DNA of 22,093 nucleotides from DRVV01 sp038868255 (GCA_038868255.1 JAWCTJ010000011.1:1-22093), one strand, 5' to 3'; shown: positions 1 through 7,269, counted from the stretch's first letter. Notes: a model not told the origin generated them from the sequence alone. Made by a program: numbers and translations.

Positions 1-1074
1 TTCAGCAAGCGCTCCGGATATTTTGGCAACCCATCCTGGTGAGTCTACGAAGTTGGGACTGACAAGTTCTATGGCTCCTACTTTATCCTTGAGGCTTACA
101 GCTTTGAAGTAGTTTAGGTGGCATATTTGGTTAAGGACGCGTTCAGGGTTTCGCACTTCCACGAATATTGTTATGGAGTTTCTGCTTGTGCCCATGCCGA
201 AGATTTTCCGTCCGTCGAAAACCTGAAGGGTTCTGCTCAGATTTGTAGGGTTAATTTCGCCTACAAGCGTTATGGCTGCTAGTCCGTGATGCCTTCTAAT
301 GTCCACGGGGTTCGCCTTGAACACTCCTACTATTTGGGTGCCGTTTGAGGATAGGCTTCCAGGGAAGCCTACAACCCTCATCCTCTGGCCTGGGAGCTTA
401 TACCTTAAGGCGTCCGGATGTATTATTTTGGCTCCTCCCTGAGCCAGCGAGAACATCTCCTCAATGGTTATTCTGTCCAGCGGCTTAGCGTCCGGGACAT
501 ATTTCGGATCTGCGGAGAGCACACCCGTGGTGTTTTTGACCAGTATAACCTCCTCAGCCCTTAGGCAGCTGCCTAAAAGCGTGGCTGTTATGTCGCTTCC
601 ACCCCTGCCGAGGGTTGTGACATGCCCGTTTCGATCTCTTCCTATGAAGCCGCAAACTACTGGAACGCATTCGCCGAGGAAGGGTTCAAGGTAGCGTCTA
701 ACCCTTCGCTTTGTCTCGTTCAAGTCGGGTGTTGCTTCTCTATAGTTGGAGTCGGTTATTATGGGCCATCTTTCCTGTTGCGGGTCAATGTAAGTGGATT
801 TTACGCCTATGGATTTCAGGGCTGAGCAGAATATCCTTGCGCTTGTGCGTTCACCCATAGCTACAATGTCCGCGTAGTCCCTTTCTTCAATGCCCTCCAC
901 CTCTGTTATGCACTTTATTAGGCTGTCGGTGGCGCCTTTCATGGCTGAAACTACCACAACTATTTCCCTGAAGCCTGACTGCTTGATCATCCTTGCAGCT
1001 TCTTTGTAGGCTCTGCCAGAGACCAGCTCTCCTCCTCCGAACTTTACAACCACTCTGCCTGGAACCATGCTCAT
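1..1074 (-). CDS. lysC: Aspartate kinase (partial, C-terminus beyond window)
   Basis: Aspartate kinase phosphorylates L-aspartate, the first step toward lysine/diaminopimelate, threonine and methionine. This frame is not a closed ORF because it runs off base 1, but it is open for 358 codons from ATG at 1074. Seen: an N-terminal amino-acid-kinase segment with KFGGG (residues 11-15), GRGGSD, KNTTGVLSADP and GGAKIIHPDALRYK, which are characteristic of the family. These are followed by an ACT-like regulatory region and the beginning of a second one (VSPNFVDSPGWVAKISGALAE-type segment at the edge). The ACT domains imply feedback control by an end product. The start overlaps the dapB stop by one base (TAATG), so the two are translationally coupled in a dapA-dapB-lysC operon. 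The usual KFGGTS motif is KFGGGEL here, a mild deviation. A full enzyme of about 450-470 residues would lose roughly 100 residues at the window edge. Confidence 0.93.
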   Translation of the reverse strand, partial: MSMVPGRVVVKFGGGELVSGRAYKEAARMIKQSGFREIVVVVSAMKGATDSLIKCITEVEGIEERDYADIVAMGERTSARIFCSALKSIGVKSTYIDPQQERWPIITDSNYREATPDLNETKRRVRRYLEPFLGECVPVVCGFIGRDRNGHVTTLGRGGSDITATLLGSCLRAEEVILVKNTTGVLSADPKYVPDAKPLDRITIEEMFSLAQGGAKIIHPDALRYKLPGQRMRVVGFPGSLSSNGTQIVGVFKANPVDIRRHHGLAAITLVGEINPTNLSRTLQVFDGRKIFGMGTSRNSITIFVEVRNPERVLNQICHLNYFKAVSLKDKVGAIELVSPNFVDSPGWVAKISGALAE

Positions 1075-1871
1075 TATGTTCCCCCCAGCACCTCTTCCAT
1101 TGAGTAAATGCCAGGCCTAGTCTGCTTCATAATCCACTCTGCAGCGATGAGCGCTCCCTGGGCGAAGATGCTTCTGGAGAAGGCCACATGCTTAACGGTG
1201 ATCATTTCATGGGGACCTGCGATTATGATTTCATGGATGCCCGGGATTCCTCCTCCCCTAACCGCAACCACCTCTATTTCTCCAGGTTTTCTGGGGTTTA
1301 TTCCCTCCCTTCCATAGACCATTTTGCTGTAGCCTCTAATCTCCGAAATCATTTTTGCAAGAGTGAGGGCTGTACCGCTTGGCGCATCGTTTTTGCCCGT
1401 ATGATGGGCTTCAACTATGCTTATGTCATATTCCCTTGGAAGCGCCTTAACGGACTTCAACATTCCCGTTAGGAAGTTTATTCCCACTGAAAAGTTGGAT
1501 GAGAACACCGCTGGAACCCTTTGGGAAACGTATTCCATAAGCTGAGCCATCTCAGATTCCCTGAAGCCTGTCGTCCCCATAACTATGCGTTTTCCCTCAT
1601 CCGCAACTAAGGGGATGTTTGAAAGCTCCGCCCTAGGCGTGGTAAAGCTCACGTAAACGTCCACATTGCTGAGGATTTCCCTAAGCATGGAAGGCGATGA
1701 GACTTTCAGGTCGAGATTACATATTCCCAGTTCCTTAAGGGTTTTACCAACGCTTGTCTCCTCAGGGGCGGCTATGGCCCCCGCTATTTCGAAGCCCCTG
1801 TTAAGGGCTTCCCTAATCAGGAGGCTTCCCATTCTTCCAGTTGCGCCTGCCACGCAAATCCTAATAGCCAT
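1074..1871 (-). CDS. dapB: 4-hydroxy-tetrahydrodipicolinate reductase
   Basis: DapB reduces the DapA product with NAD(P)H to tetrahydrodipicolinate in the diaminopimelate/lysine pathway. The 265 residues match the usual length. Seen: the Rossmann dinucleotide loop VAGATGRMG (residues 7-15), GTTGF (99-103), and the catalytic/substrate-binding segment EAHHTGKNDAPSGTAL with His156, His157 and Lys160, corresponding to the conserved HH...K and DAPSGTA of the family. The ATG at 1871 is preceded by GGAG seven bases upstream. The gene overlaps the end of dapA by 11 bases and its stop overlaps the kinase start by one base, so it is the middle gene of a tightly coupled operon. I see no missing key residue. 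Confidence 0.96.
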   Translation of the reverse strand: MAIRICVAGATGRMGSLLIREALNRGFEIAGAIAAPEETSVGKTLKELGICNLDLKVSSPSMLREILSNVDVYVSFTTPRAELSNIPLVADEGKRIVMGTTGFRESEMAQLMEYVSQRVPAVFSSNFSVGINFLTGMLKSVKALPREYDISIVEAHHTGKNDAPSGTALTLAKMISEIRGYSKMVYGREGINPRKPGEIEVVAVRGGGIPGIHEIIIAGPHEMITVKHVAFSRSIFAQGALIAAEWIMKQTRPGIYSMEEVLGGT

Positions 1872-2901
1872 AGGCTAACTCCTTCCAATATTGTTCCATA
1901 TAAAGCCTATTAGAAAGGTCTACATCGAAACAGTCCTCCAGAGGCTTAAGCAGTTCAGGGTTTTTCTCGTAAACCTCTCTTACGGCTTTCAGAACCACCT
2001 CAACTCCCTTACGTGTCATTTTTCCCAGGGGCGGCCTAGTCGGGCCTGAAGGCATGCCTAAAATGTTCATTAAAGTCTTGTATGGAAGAGGGTTCCTCGC
2101 CTTAACCACAACATTCCCCATAGGTGTTTCCTCAACTGTTTTGACGGTTACTATTTGAAAGAGGGGGGTTAGCTTTTCACAGATTCTTTTAGCCTCATCC
2201 ACTTTGCCCTCAAGGATCAGGCTTGTCATCTGCTGAACTGCTGCAGGTACAATGTTTGAGGCCACGGATATCACTCCTGAAGCCTCTATCTCCGGGGAAA
2301 TCATCATGCAAAAGGTTTTGTCGTCATCTCCTGAGAGTATGTCGAAGTTTTTACCGCAAAGCTTCCTTGTCAGCTTCATGTTTTCCATGTCCCCTGTGGC
2401 TTCCTTTACAGCCCTCACGTTTGGAAACCGACTGTGCAGTATTGCAAGGTCATGGGGGAGAAGCTGTGTGCCTGTTCTTCCCGGTATAATGTAGGGTATT
2501 ATCTGGGCTTGGGGGAACTCTTTGGCTATGGGTTCCACATACTCCCGTCTGATCTCAAGGGAGCTTGGACCATTATAGTAGGGGTCCACGAGGAGAATGT
2601 TTCTCACACCGATTTCAACGGCTTCCATTGTGTTTTTAAGGGCCTTTTTGGTGCAGCTGCTTCCTGTTCCAGCTATTGTTTTAGCTTCCCCCGCAACGTC
2701 GTAAACCCTCTTTATAACGCTTTTCTGCTCTTCAGGCTCGAGGGTGACGCTTTCCCCGGTGGTTCCCACGGCGAGAACTCCGTTCACCCCTTGGGAAAGC
2801 TGGAATTCCACGAGGGCTTCAAGTCCATCGAGGTCTACTTCGTGGTTTCTGTGCATGGGCGTTATAAGCGCGGTGTAGCAGTTTCTGAACAACATGTTCA
2901 C
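1861..2901 (-). CDS. dapA: 4-hydroxy-tetrahydrodipicolinate synthase
   Basis: DapA condenses pyruvate with aspartate semialdehyde, the committed step of the diaminopimelate/lysine branch. It is a TIM-barrel lyase of the DHDPS/NAL family. Seen: GTTGES (residues 46-51), PYYNGP (107-112), the tyrosine segment PYIIPGRTG (Tyr137, Arg142) and the Schiff-base lysine in AVKEATGD (Lys166). At 346 residues it is longer than the usual 290-300. The excess is a C-terminal tail of about 40 residues after VREVYEK, ending in KELAYGY. The start is GTG at 2901 or ATG at 2895. A TATA box at 2931-2938 would place transcription initiation near 2908, so the message is nearly leaderless. First gene of the lysine operon, divergent from an Lrp-type regulator. 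Within the DHDPS/NAL family another aldolase role is possible, but the neighbouring dapB makes DapA by far the likeliest. Confidence 0.93.
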   Translation of the reverse strand: MNMLFRNCYTALITPMHRNHEVDLDGLEALVEFQLSQGVNGVLAVGTTGESVTLEPEEQKSVIKRVYDVAGEAKTIAGTGSSCTKKALKNTMEAVEIGVRNILLVDPYYNGPSSLEIRREYVEPIAKEFPQAQIIPYIIPGRTGTQLLPHDLAILHSRFPNVRAVKEATGDMENMKLTRKLCGKNFDILSGDDDKTFCMMISPEIEASGVISVASNIVPAAVQQMTSLILEGKVDEAKRICEKLTPLFQIVTVKTVEETPMGNVVVKARNPLPYKTLMNILGMPSGPTRPPLGKMTRKGVEVVLKAVREVYEKNPELLKPLEDCFDVDLSNRLYMEQYWKELAYGY

Positions 2902-2930
2902 CTTAAGCTAGCATTGTGATATCAGCATTT

Positions 2931-2938
2931 TTTATAAA
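2931..2938 (-). promoter_or_regulatory. TATA box of the dapA-dapB-lysC operon
   Basis: TTTATAAA (palindromic core) lies about 30 bases ahead of the dapA GTG at 2901 and 36 ahead of the ATG at 2895, the spacing expected for an archaeal promoter with a very short leader. Seen directly; the promoter role is inference. Confidence 0.55.
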
Positions 2939-2964
2939 GTTTTCGGATTTGGAAAAGCTTATTT

Positions 2965-2998
2965 TGCTGTTTACGTAATAAAAATGCTGAAAACGTAA
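2965..2998 (+). promoter_or_regulatory. Tandem direct repeat TGCTG-N3-ACGTAA, candidate Lrp operator
   Basis: Two copies, TGCTGtttACGTAA (2965-2978) and TGCTGaaaACGTAA (2985-2998), are exactly 20 bases (about two helical turns) apart. They flank an AT-rich TATA-like stretch (2976-2984) just ahead of the Lrp-type gene at 3005. The copies also form TTTACGT/ACGTAAA as an inverted pair. Position and spacing fit binding by an Lrp-family dimer or octamer that regulates itself and the divergent lysine operon. Repeat seen; function inferred. Confidence 0.45.
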
Positions 2999-3004
2999 AA
3001 GGCG

Positions 3005-3424
3005 ATGGATGAAATGGACGAGGTTGACGAGAAAATCCTTGAGCTGCTCAGAATGGATAGCCGCGCCTCCTATGGCGCTATTGGCGAAAAGGTTGGGCTT
3101 TCAGAGGGCGCCGTTAGGGCGAGGATCAAGAAGCTTGTTGAGTCTGGGGTTATAAGGCGTTTTACAGTGGAAACAGGCCCGCTTCGAGAGGCTGAAGCCT
3201 TATCCCTGATATCTGTGAACCCTTCTATTCCCACTTCGAAGGTTTCCGCCGCCCTTAGGGGCATATCGAAGGTTAGGATGATCTATGAGGTTACAGGCGA
3301 ATACGACATCGTGGTTGTAATTTCCGCAGCAGACATAGCTGAGATCAACGAGTGTGTGGAGCAGATACGCAAGATAGAAGGTGTCCTGGACACGAACACC
3401 ATGATAGTGCTCCGCAAATGGTGA
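3005..3424 (+). CDS. Lrp/AsnC family transcriptional regulator (LysM-like)
   Basis: A 139-residue protein of normal size for the Lrp/AsnC family. The N-terminal third is a winged helix-turn-helix (EKILELLRMDSRASYGAIG, then GLSEGAVRARIKKLVESGVI), and residues from about 65 form the RAM ligand-binding/oligomerisation fold (SLISVNPS, VTGEYDIVVVISA, IRKIEGVLDTNTMIVL). In this family an amino-acid ligand alters DNA binding. It is divergent from dapA with only 103 bases between them, so lysine or another amino acid is a reasonable effector, by analogy with archaeal LysM; this is inference. Start: ATG 3005, with ATG 3014 as an alternative. A TATA-like AT stretch at 2976-2984 would make 3005 essentially leaderless. 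The stop is three bases from that of the converging DUF362 gene. Confidence 0.9.
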   Translation: MDEMDEVDEKILELLRMDSRASYGAIGEKVGLSEGAVRARIKKLVESGVIRRFTVETGPLREAEALSLISVNPSIPTSKVSAALRGISKVRMIYEVTGEYDIVVVISAADIAEINECVEQIRKIEGVLDTNTMIVLRKW

Positions 3425-3427
3425 CCT

Positions 3428-4285
3428 TCAAAGGCTGGAGAGGATCCTTGAAATCAGAGACCTTCTAAAGTTCCTTTTCACCTTATCTATGCCTTCTCCT
3501 AGGATCTCTATGTTTTCCAGGCGGCATGTGCCTAATCCCTTCTTTTCAGCCAGCACTAGATGGTCTACCGCTTCAGGGTTTATACCCATCACCGCAGCGC
3601 CCACAGCATCCACAGCCACAGGGTCCACTCCGGCTATTATTATGTCCATTCTTATGGGGGTGCCGCTTGTCTCATGAACCTCCCCGGCGATTATACCGTC
3701 TATGACTGTTAGCTTCGGCCTAAGCACCGACGCCAGATCCACAATGTTCTTGCTTAAGTGGCCATTATGCATTGTTCCCTTATGGGCCAGCGCACCCATC
3801 ATATTCTTTAGACCAAGGGTCACTGTTGCCAGCCTGTGAACTTTAAGTTTGGGAACGCTTATAATGGTGCTTTCAAGGGCTGTTTTAGCCACCTTAACTC
3901 TCCTCAAAGCTAGGGGGTTAGGCGGATGAACCTCCACGAAAGCATCCCTGTTAAGGTCAACGAGTTTGACGTTCCATTTCTCGGCAACCTTATCCATCCC
4001 CGTCGCCTTGAAGGCTTCAAAGGTGTCTGCGAAGCCGCTTCCCTCTCCAATTATGATATTTTCTATGTTGTTTTGTCTTAGAAACTTCACGACACCTTCC
4101 ACGACCCCGCCGTCGGTTGTTATGCCCGTTGATGGAGGCTGAGCGTTTATAAGGTTAGGCTTAACCATGACGGGTTTTCCAGTGGATATGCGGGGTAACG
4201 CCTCCTGCCTTATCATCTCCAGTGCCTTAACCGTCGACTCTATGGGATCTTGGCCTCTTATTATGACAACATGGCTTCGCTGCAC
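3428..4285 (-). CDS. DUF362 family protein
   Basis: Recognised as DUF362 by the block order: VMVKPNLINAQPPSTGITTD, the glycine-rich IIIGEGSGFADT, SVPKLKVHRLATVTLGLKN, MMGALAHKGTMH, the VIDGIIAGE segment and AGVDPVAVDAVGAAVMGI. The biochemical role is not established to my knowledge. Other members are often annotated as iron-sulfur proteins, but no CxxC ferredoxin-type cluster is visible here. The open frame extends to a TTG at 4330. I prefer GTG at 4285 (285 residues), because the only TATA-like element, TTTAAA at 4336-4341, would start the transcript near 4312, and because family members begin close to the VVIIRG strand. Divergent from hypA and convergent with the Lrp gene, so it stands alone transcriptionally. 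Confidence 0.8.
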   Translation of the reverse strand: MQRSHVVIIRGQDPIESTVKALEMIRQEALPRISTGKPVMVKPNLINAQPPSTGITTDGGVVEGVVKFLRQNNIENIIIGEGSGFADTFEAFKATGMDKVAEKWNVKLVDLNRDAFVEVHPPNPLALRRVKVAKTALESTIISVPKLKVHRLATVTLGLKNMMGALAHKGTMHNGHLSKNIVDLASVLRPKLTVIDGIIAGEVHETSGTPIRMDIIIAGVDPVAVDAVGAAVMGINPEAVDHLVLAEKKGLGTCRLENIEILGEGIDKVKRNFRRSLISRILSSL

Positions 4286-4323
4286 GCATAGTTTGGAGTA
4301 GCATGTGACTCTTGAACGTTTTG

Positions 4324-4348
4324 CCGGCAAAATGCTTTAAACAGCCGG
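4324..4348. promoter_or_regulatory. Shared divergent promoter region of hypA and the DUF362 gene
   Basis: The palindromic TATA element TTTAAA (4336-4341) lies 25 bases ahead of the hypA ATG, which implies a leaderless hypA mRNA. Read on the other strand it could serve the DUF362 gene. Arms CCGGC (4324-4328) and GCCGG (4344-4348) form an inverted repeat around it, a possible operator. Bases seen; roles inferred. Confidence 0.4.
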
Positions 4349-4363
4349 TAGTTAGGGTTATTT

Positions 4364-4768
4364 ATGCATGAGTGGGCTTTGGCTGAAGCGGTTGTTTCAA
4401 CGGTTTCTCAAATAGCTCAACGTGAAGGTTTAAAATCCGTAAGCCAAGTCAAAATAATGGTTGGGGAACTTCAGCAGGTGGAGCTTGATATATTCGAGTT
4501 CGCGCTTACCCAGCTTAAAAGCGGTGTTCTAGAAGGAGCCAACTTCGTTTTGGAGGTGGTTCCAGCTAGGCTGAGGTGCCGTGTGTGCGGATGCGAGTGG
4601 AGTTTCACTAGGGATTCGCTTACTCGTGAAGCTTCCGAGGCTGTGCACTTTGTTCCAGAGGCCGTGTACGCATATATGCGATGCCCAAAATGCGGAAGCC
4701 CAGATTATGAGGTGGTTAAGGGGAGAGGCGTGTGGATTGAAAGCATAATGGGTGTGAAGCAGCCATGA
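4364..4768 (+). CDS. hypA: Hydrogenase/urease nickel-incorporation protein HypA
   Basis: HypA delivers Ni2+ during maturation of [NiFe] hydrogenase (and of urease in some organisms). The 134 residues include the N-terminal MHE motif that binds nickel (Met1-His2-Glu3; here MHEW) and a zinc site made of two CxxC pairs, CRVC (Cys72, Cys75) and CPKC (Cys107, Cys110), with about 30 residues between them. That insertion is longer than in bacterial HypA, as in archaeal members. GELQQVELDIFEFAL is the conserved helix region. A leaderless start at 4364 is suggested by TTTAAA 25 bases upstream. The stop overlaps the next gene by four bases (ATGA). No hydrogenase structural genes are in this window, so the client enzyme must be encoded elsewhere. 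Confidence 0.95.
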   Translation: MHEWALAEAVVSTVSQIAQREGLKSVSQVKIMVGELQQVELDIFEFALTQLKSGVLEGANFVLEVVPARLRCRVCGCEWSFTRDSLTREASEAVHFVPEAVYAYMRCPKCGSPDYEVVKGRGVWIESIMGVKQP

Positions 4769-5493
4769 TGGATCCAAGGTTCAGCGTGATCAGCGATAGG
4801 CTCAGAGATGTGAAACGTGTAATCGCGGTTTCCGGAGGCAAGGGCGGCGTGGGCAAAAGCCTCACGGCCTCTGTTCTCGCTCTCATTTTGGCGGATAAGC
4901 AGCGCAGGGTTGGGCTTTTCGACGTGGACTTTACAAGTCCCTCAACACATGTGATCATCGGCGCGGGTGAAATCCAGCCTGTGGAGGATAAGGGTCTAAT
5001 TCCATGTGAGGTTCACGGTTTAAGGTATATGTCCATTGTGGCTTTCTCCCGTGATGAAGCCTTACCGCTTAGAGGTGCGGACATCTCTAACGCGTTGATA
5101 GAGCTTTTCGCAGTTACAAGGTGGGGTGAACTTGATTTCCTAATTATCGATATGCCTCCGGGCATAAGTGATGCAGCCCTCGACATAATGAGGCTTGTAA
5201 GGAGGCTTGAGTTCATAATTGTGTCCACACCTTCGCCTTTAGCCTTCGAAACTGTTAGGAAGCTGGCGAGGCTACTGTCAGATATGAAGGTTCCGGTTTT
5301 AGGCGTCATTGAAAATATGAAAATGAGGGAAAGCGCTTACTTGACGTGTCAAGCAGCTGCCCTGGGCGTGCCCTATCTGGGAGAGATACCCTATGATCCT
5401 ATGGTTGAAGAAGCGCTGGGGCATGTGGACCTGCTTAGGAAAACTGTTTTTGCAAGGAAACTGTATGAAATAGCCTCAAAATGTAACTTCTAA
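4765..5493 (+). CDS. Mrp/MinD-type P-loop ATPase, probable archaeal HypB equivalent
   Basis: The deviant Walker A motif GGKGGVGKS (residues 24-32, with the signature lysine Lys26) and IIDMPPGISD place this 242-residue protein in the SIMIBI MinD/Mrp ATPase class. It overlaps hypA by four bases, so the two are co-translated. In Thermococcus kodakarensis the partner of HypA is a Mrp/MinD-type ATPase (HypB-AT) rather than the bacterial GTPase HypB. The same pairing here suggests an ATP-driven nickel-loading complex with HypA. That role is inference from context and known biology. An alternative is a general Mrp/Nbp35 iron-sulfur carrier, but I do not see its usual C-terminal CxxC pair; the only later cysteines are at TCQ and near the C-terminus. 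Confidence 0.87.
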   Translation: MMDPRFSVISDRLRDVKRVIAVSGGKGGVGKSLTASVLALILADKQRRVGLFDVDFTSPSTHVIIGAGEIQPVEDKGLIPCEVHGLRYMSIVAFSRDEALPLRGADISNALIELFAVTRWGELDFLIIDMPPGISDAALDIMRLVRRLEFIIVSTPSPLAFETVRKLARLLSDMKVPVLGVIENMKMRESAYLTCQAAALGVPYLGEIPYDPMVEEALGHVDLLRKTVFARKLYEIASKCNF

Positions 5494-5515
5494 ATTTGGA
5501 TGGTTCTCCTAAACT

Positions 5516-5526
5516 CTATTATACTA
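5516..5526 (+). promoter_or_regulatory. Possible TATA box for the HAD gene
   Basis: CTATTATACTA lies about 50 bases ahead of the HAD start, with a GAGGAG purine run at 5540-5545 that is not placed next to a usable start codon. Weak evidence. Confidence 0.3.
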
Positions 5527-5569
5527 GTTTAGCTTTGCAGAGGAGATTAAGATTTCAGGGCGTTGCAGG

Positions 5570-6319
5570 GTGCGCGTGTTGCCAATCAAGGGTGTGATAT
5601 TTGACTTTATTGGCACGTTGGTGTGTGTGAGAGGCTACAGCCTTGAAGTCTCAAAGGTGAAGATGTACAGGATGCTTTTCGAGACAGGCTTCAGAGTTGA
5701 GCATGAAAAGTTTATGGATGCCTACACGCAGTCCCATGAGAAGTACCGCGCTATACGCTATCAGCAACTCGTAGAAGTCACAAACGCCCTTTGGATTTCA
5801 GAAGCCTTGAAACTTTTAGGCTTCGAAGTAGCCCCGGAGGATCCACGGGTGAAGGAGGCTGTGAACGTTTTCTTCGAGGATTATCTTGCCTCTATAAGGA
5901 CGAGGAGATGCGCCAAAAAACTGCTGGCAGCGCTTTCCATGAAGGGCTACAGGCTTGGGCTTGTTTCAAACTTTACGTACGCCCCGCTCATTTATGGAGC
6001 GCTTAGAAAGACTGGGCTAGGAGGATTCTTCAACGCCACACTTGTCTCGGCGGATGTGGGCTGGCGTAAACCACACGTGAAGATCTTCGAGGAAGCTCTT
6101 CGTAGGCTCGGAGTGGAAGCCTCAGAGGTGGTTTATGTGGGCGACAGCCCTGACGAGGACATTAAGGGTGCAAGGCAGCTGGGCATGAAAACCATTTACG
6201 TTGAGTCCCAATTCTATCCTATTGAGGCGCTTAAAAAGAGCATGCAAAAACCTGATATTATAGCGAGAAGCCTATGCGAGGCTGGAAGAAAACTTCAAGC
6301 GCTGCTCACTAACTCATAA
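5570..6319 (+). CDS. HAD-superfamily hydrolase (haloacid-dehalogenase type)
   Basis: About 249 residues with the four HAD motifs: motif I DFIGTL (nucleophile Asp12), motif II with Ser in LGLVSNF, motif III Lys in GWRKPHVKIF, and motif IV VYVGDSPDEDIKGA. The alpha-helical segment between motifs I and II is a C1-type cap. Most HAD phosphatases have DxD in motif I, with the second Asp as general acid/base. Here that position is Ile14, so a standard phosphatase mechanism is doubtful, and the protein resembles the haloacid-dehalogenase-like branch where the position is not Asp. The substrate is unknown. Start GTG 5570 is chosen as the longest; GTG 5576 or TTG 5579 are equally possible, and GGTG at 5569-5572 could be their ribosome site. 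Independent of the upstream hypA unit, with a 76-base gap. Confidence 0.88.
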   Translation: MRVLPIKGVIFDFIGTLVCVRGYSLEVSKVKMYRMLFETGFRVEHEKFMDAYTQSHEKYRAIRYQQLVEVTNALWISEALKLLGFEVAPEDPRVKEAVNVFFEDYLASIRTRRCAKKLLAALSMKGYRLGLVSNFTYAPLIYGALRKTGLGGFFNATLVSADVGWRKPHVKIFEEALRRLGVEASEVVYVGDSPDEDIKGARQLGMKTIYVESQFYPIEALKKSMQKPDIIARSLCEAGRKLQALLTNS

Positions 6320-6341
6320 AAAGGATGAGCTGTTAAGGAGC

Positions 6342-6878
6342 TTACTCATCGCCTGTTTTCCTGGGAGGCAGTTTCTCCTGCCAACAGGATTTCAAAGGGT
6401 CGTACCTGTCGAAGAATATGTTGCTTCCCCTGATGGAGAGGGGTATGCCGAAGATCACGTCGCCTTCTAGGAGCTCCAGTTCCTTGGCAGCATTGCCCAC
6501 AGTGAACATTACGCGGTTGTCTATGTTCAGCATGCTTGCGGTTTTAACAGCGGATCCTATGGCGATGCCTAAGTCCACAAGCCTCATAACCCGTTCATTT
6601 TCGTCTTTTACGTCGTCGGTTTTCACCCCTATCAATACTACGGCGTCAGCGTTTTTCACGTTCATGACCTGCTTTTTAACGCGTTCCTCAGGTATTGGCA
6701 GTTCATGAATGCTCGTCATCTTTTCAGCCAGCCTGTCCTTATCCTCCCCCGTTACGATCGCGGCTGTGATCTTATCTATTCCCCGGGCTTTAGGGGCGGT
6801 TCTGGCTGAGGCAACCATCAGCTTCGCAGCCGCCAGCACCGCATCAGCTTCAGCATCATCTGAACCTATTACCGTCAT
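6342..6878 (-). CDS. DUF2148 domain protein
   Basis: The conserved segment SARTAPKARGIDKI near the N-terminus and the C-terminal PLSIRGSNIFFDR match DUF2148, a family often called ferredoxin-domain protein and common in archaea and anaerobes. Its function is not established. The middle part carries NADAVVLIGVK and LGIAIGSAV segments of a small alpha/beta fold. The open frame begins at TTG 6911, but ATG 6878 has GGTG seven bases upstream and a TATA-like ATTTATTT element near 6916, so I take 6878 (178 residues). Only one cysteine lies near the C-terminus (SCWQEK), so no iron-sulfur cluster is evident. Convergent with the HAD gene, divergent from the following small gene. Confidence 0.85.
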   Translation of the reverse strand: MTVIGSDDAEADAVLAAAKLMVASARTAPKARGIDKITAAIVTGEDKDRLAEKMTSIHELPIPEERVKKQVMNVKNADAVVLIGVKTDDVKDENERVMRLVDLGIAIGSAVKTASMLNIDNRVMFTVGNAAKELELLEGDVIFGIPLSIRGSNIFFDRYDPLKSCWQEKLPPRKTGDE

Positions 6879-6922
6879 GCATAACACCAAAGAATTAAAC
6901 GGAACCTTCAAATAAATAACTA

Positions 6923-7234
6923 GTGGGATTTATTCATTCAAAAAGTGTCTCTTTACATGCTGCTCGAACTAGACGGGGGATTAAGCAGGTGCCCATAATT
7001 GTGGATGTGGAGAAGAGTGGTGAAAAGGAGCTTGATGGTGCTTTTAGGATATCTGCTAAAGGGGTGAACCTGTGGGTTAGAATATATAACACCGGGTATG
7101 GTGGAAGAGCCCGAATAACAGTTTCCTACTTTGAAGATGGCGTTTGGAAGACAACTCCCGCCATCTGGATTGATAAAAACTTATGCAATCAGCTCATAGA
7201 GAAACTTTTAATGCTTGAGGAAAAACTCACATAA
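6923..7234 (+). CDS. Small protein of unknown function (103 residues)
   Basis: Not recognised. It starts with GTG at 6923; a TTAAAC element near 6896 would make it leaderless. A second GTG at 6989 (giving 81 residues from VPIIVDVEK) is a fair alternative. The sequence is soluble with alternating strands (GAFRISAKGVNLWVRIYN, ARITVSYFEDGVWKTTP), ending in a leucine-rich helix (NQLIEKLLMLEEKL). A small beta-sheet fold followed by one helix is suggested. It sits between the DUF2148 gene (divergent) and the terminase large gene (convergent, 35-base gap). It could belong to the neighbouring viral-type insert or to the host; nothing decides this. Confidence 0.6.
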   Translation: MGFIHSKSVSLHAARTRRGIKQVPIIVDVEKSGEKELDGAFRISAKGVNLWVRIYNTGYGGRARITVSYFEDGVWKTTPAIWIDKNLCNQLIEKLLMLEEKLT

Positions 7235-7269
7235 AACCGTCCCTGGTTTTTCCGCCTAATGCCCTATTT

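Noticed and set aside
464..825. Two plus-strand open frames of 76 and 67 codons
   Set aside because: Both are antisense to the aspartate kinase frame, which is open from 1074 to the window edge.
2434..2919. 161-codon plus-strand open frame
   Set aside because: Antisense shadow of dapA, which is certain from its catalytic motifs.
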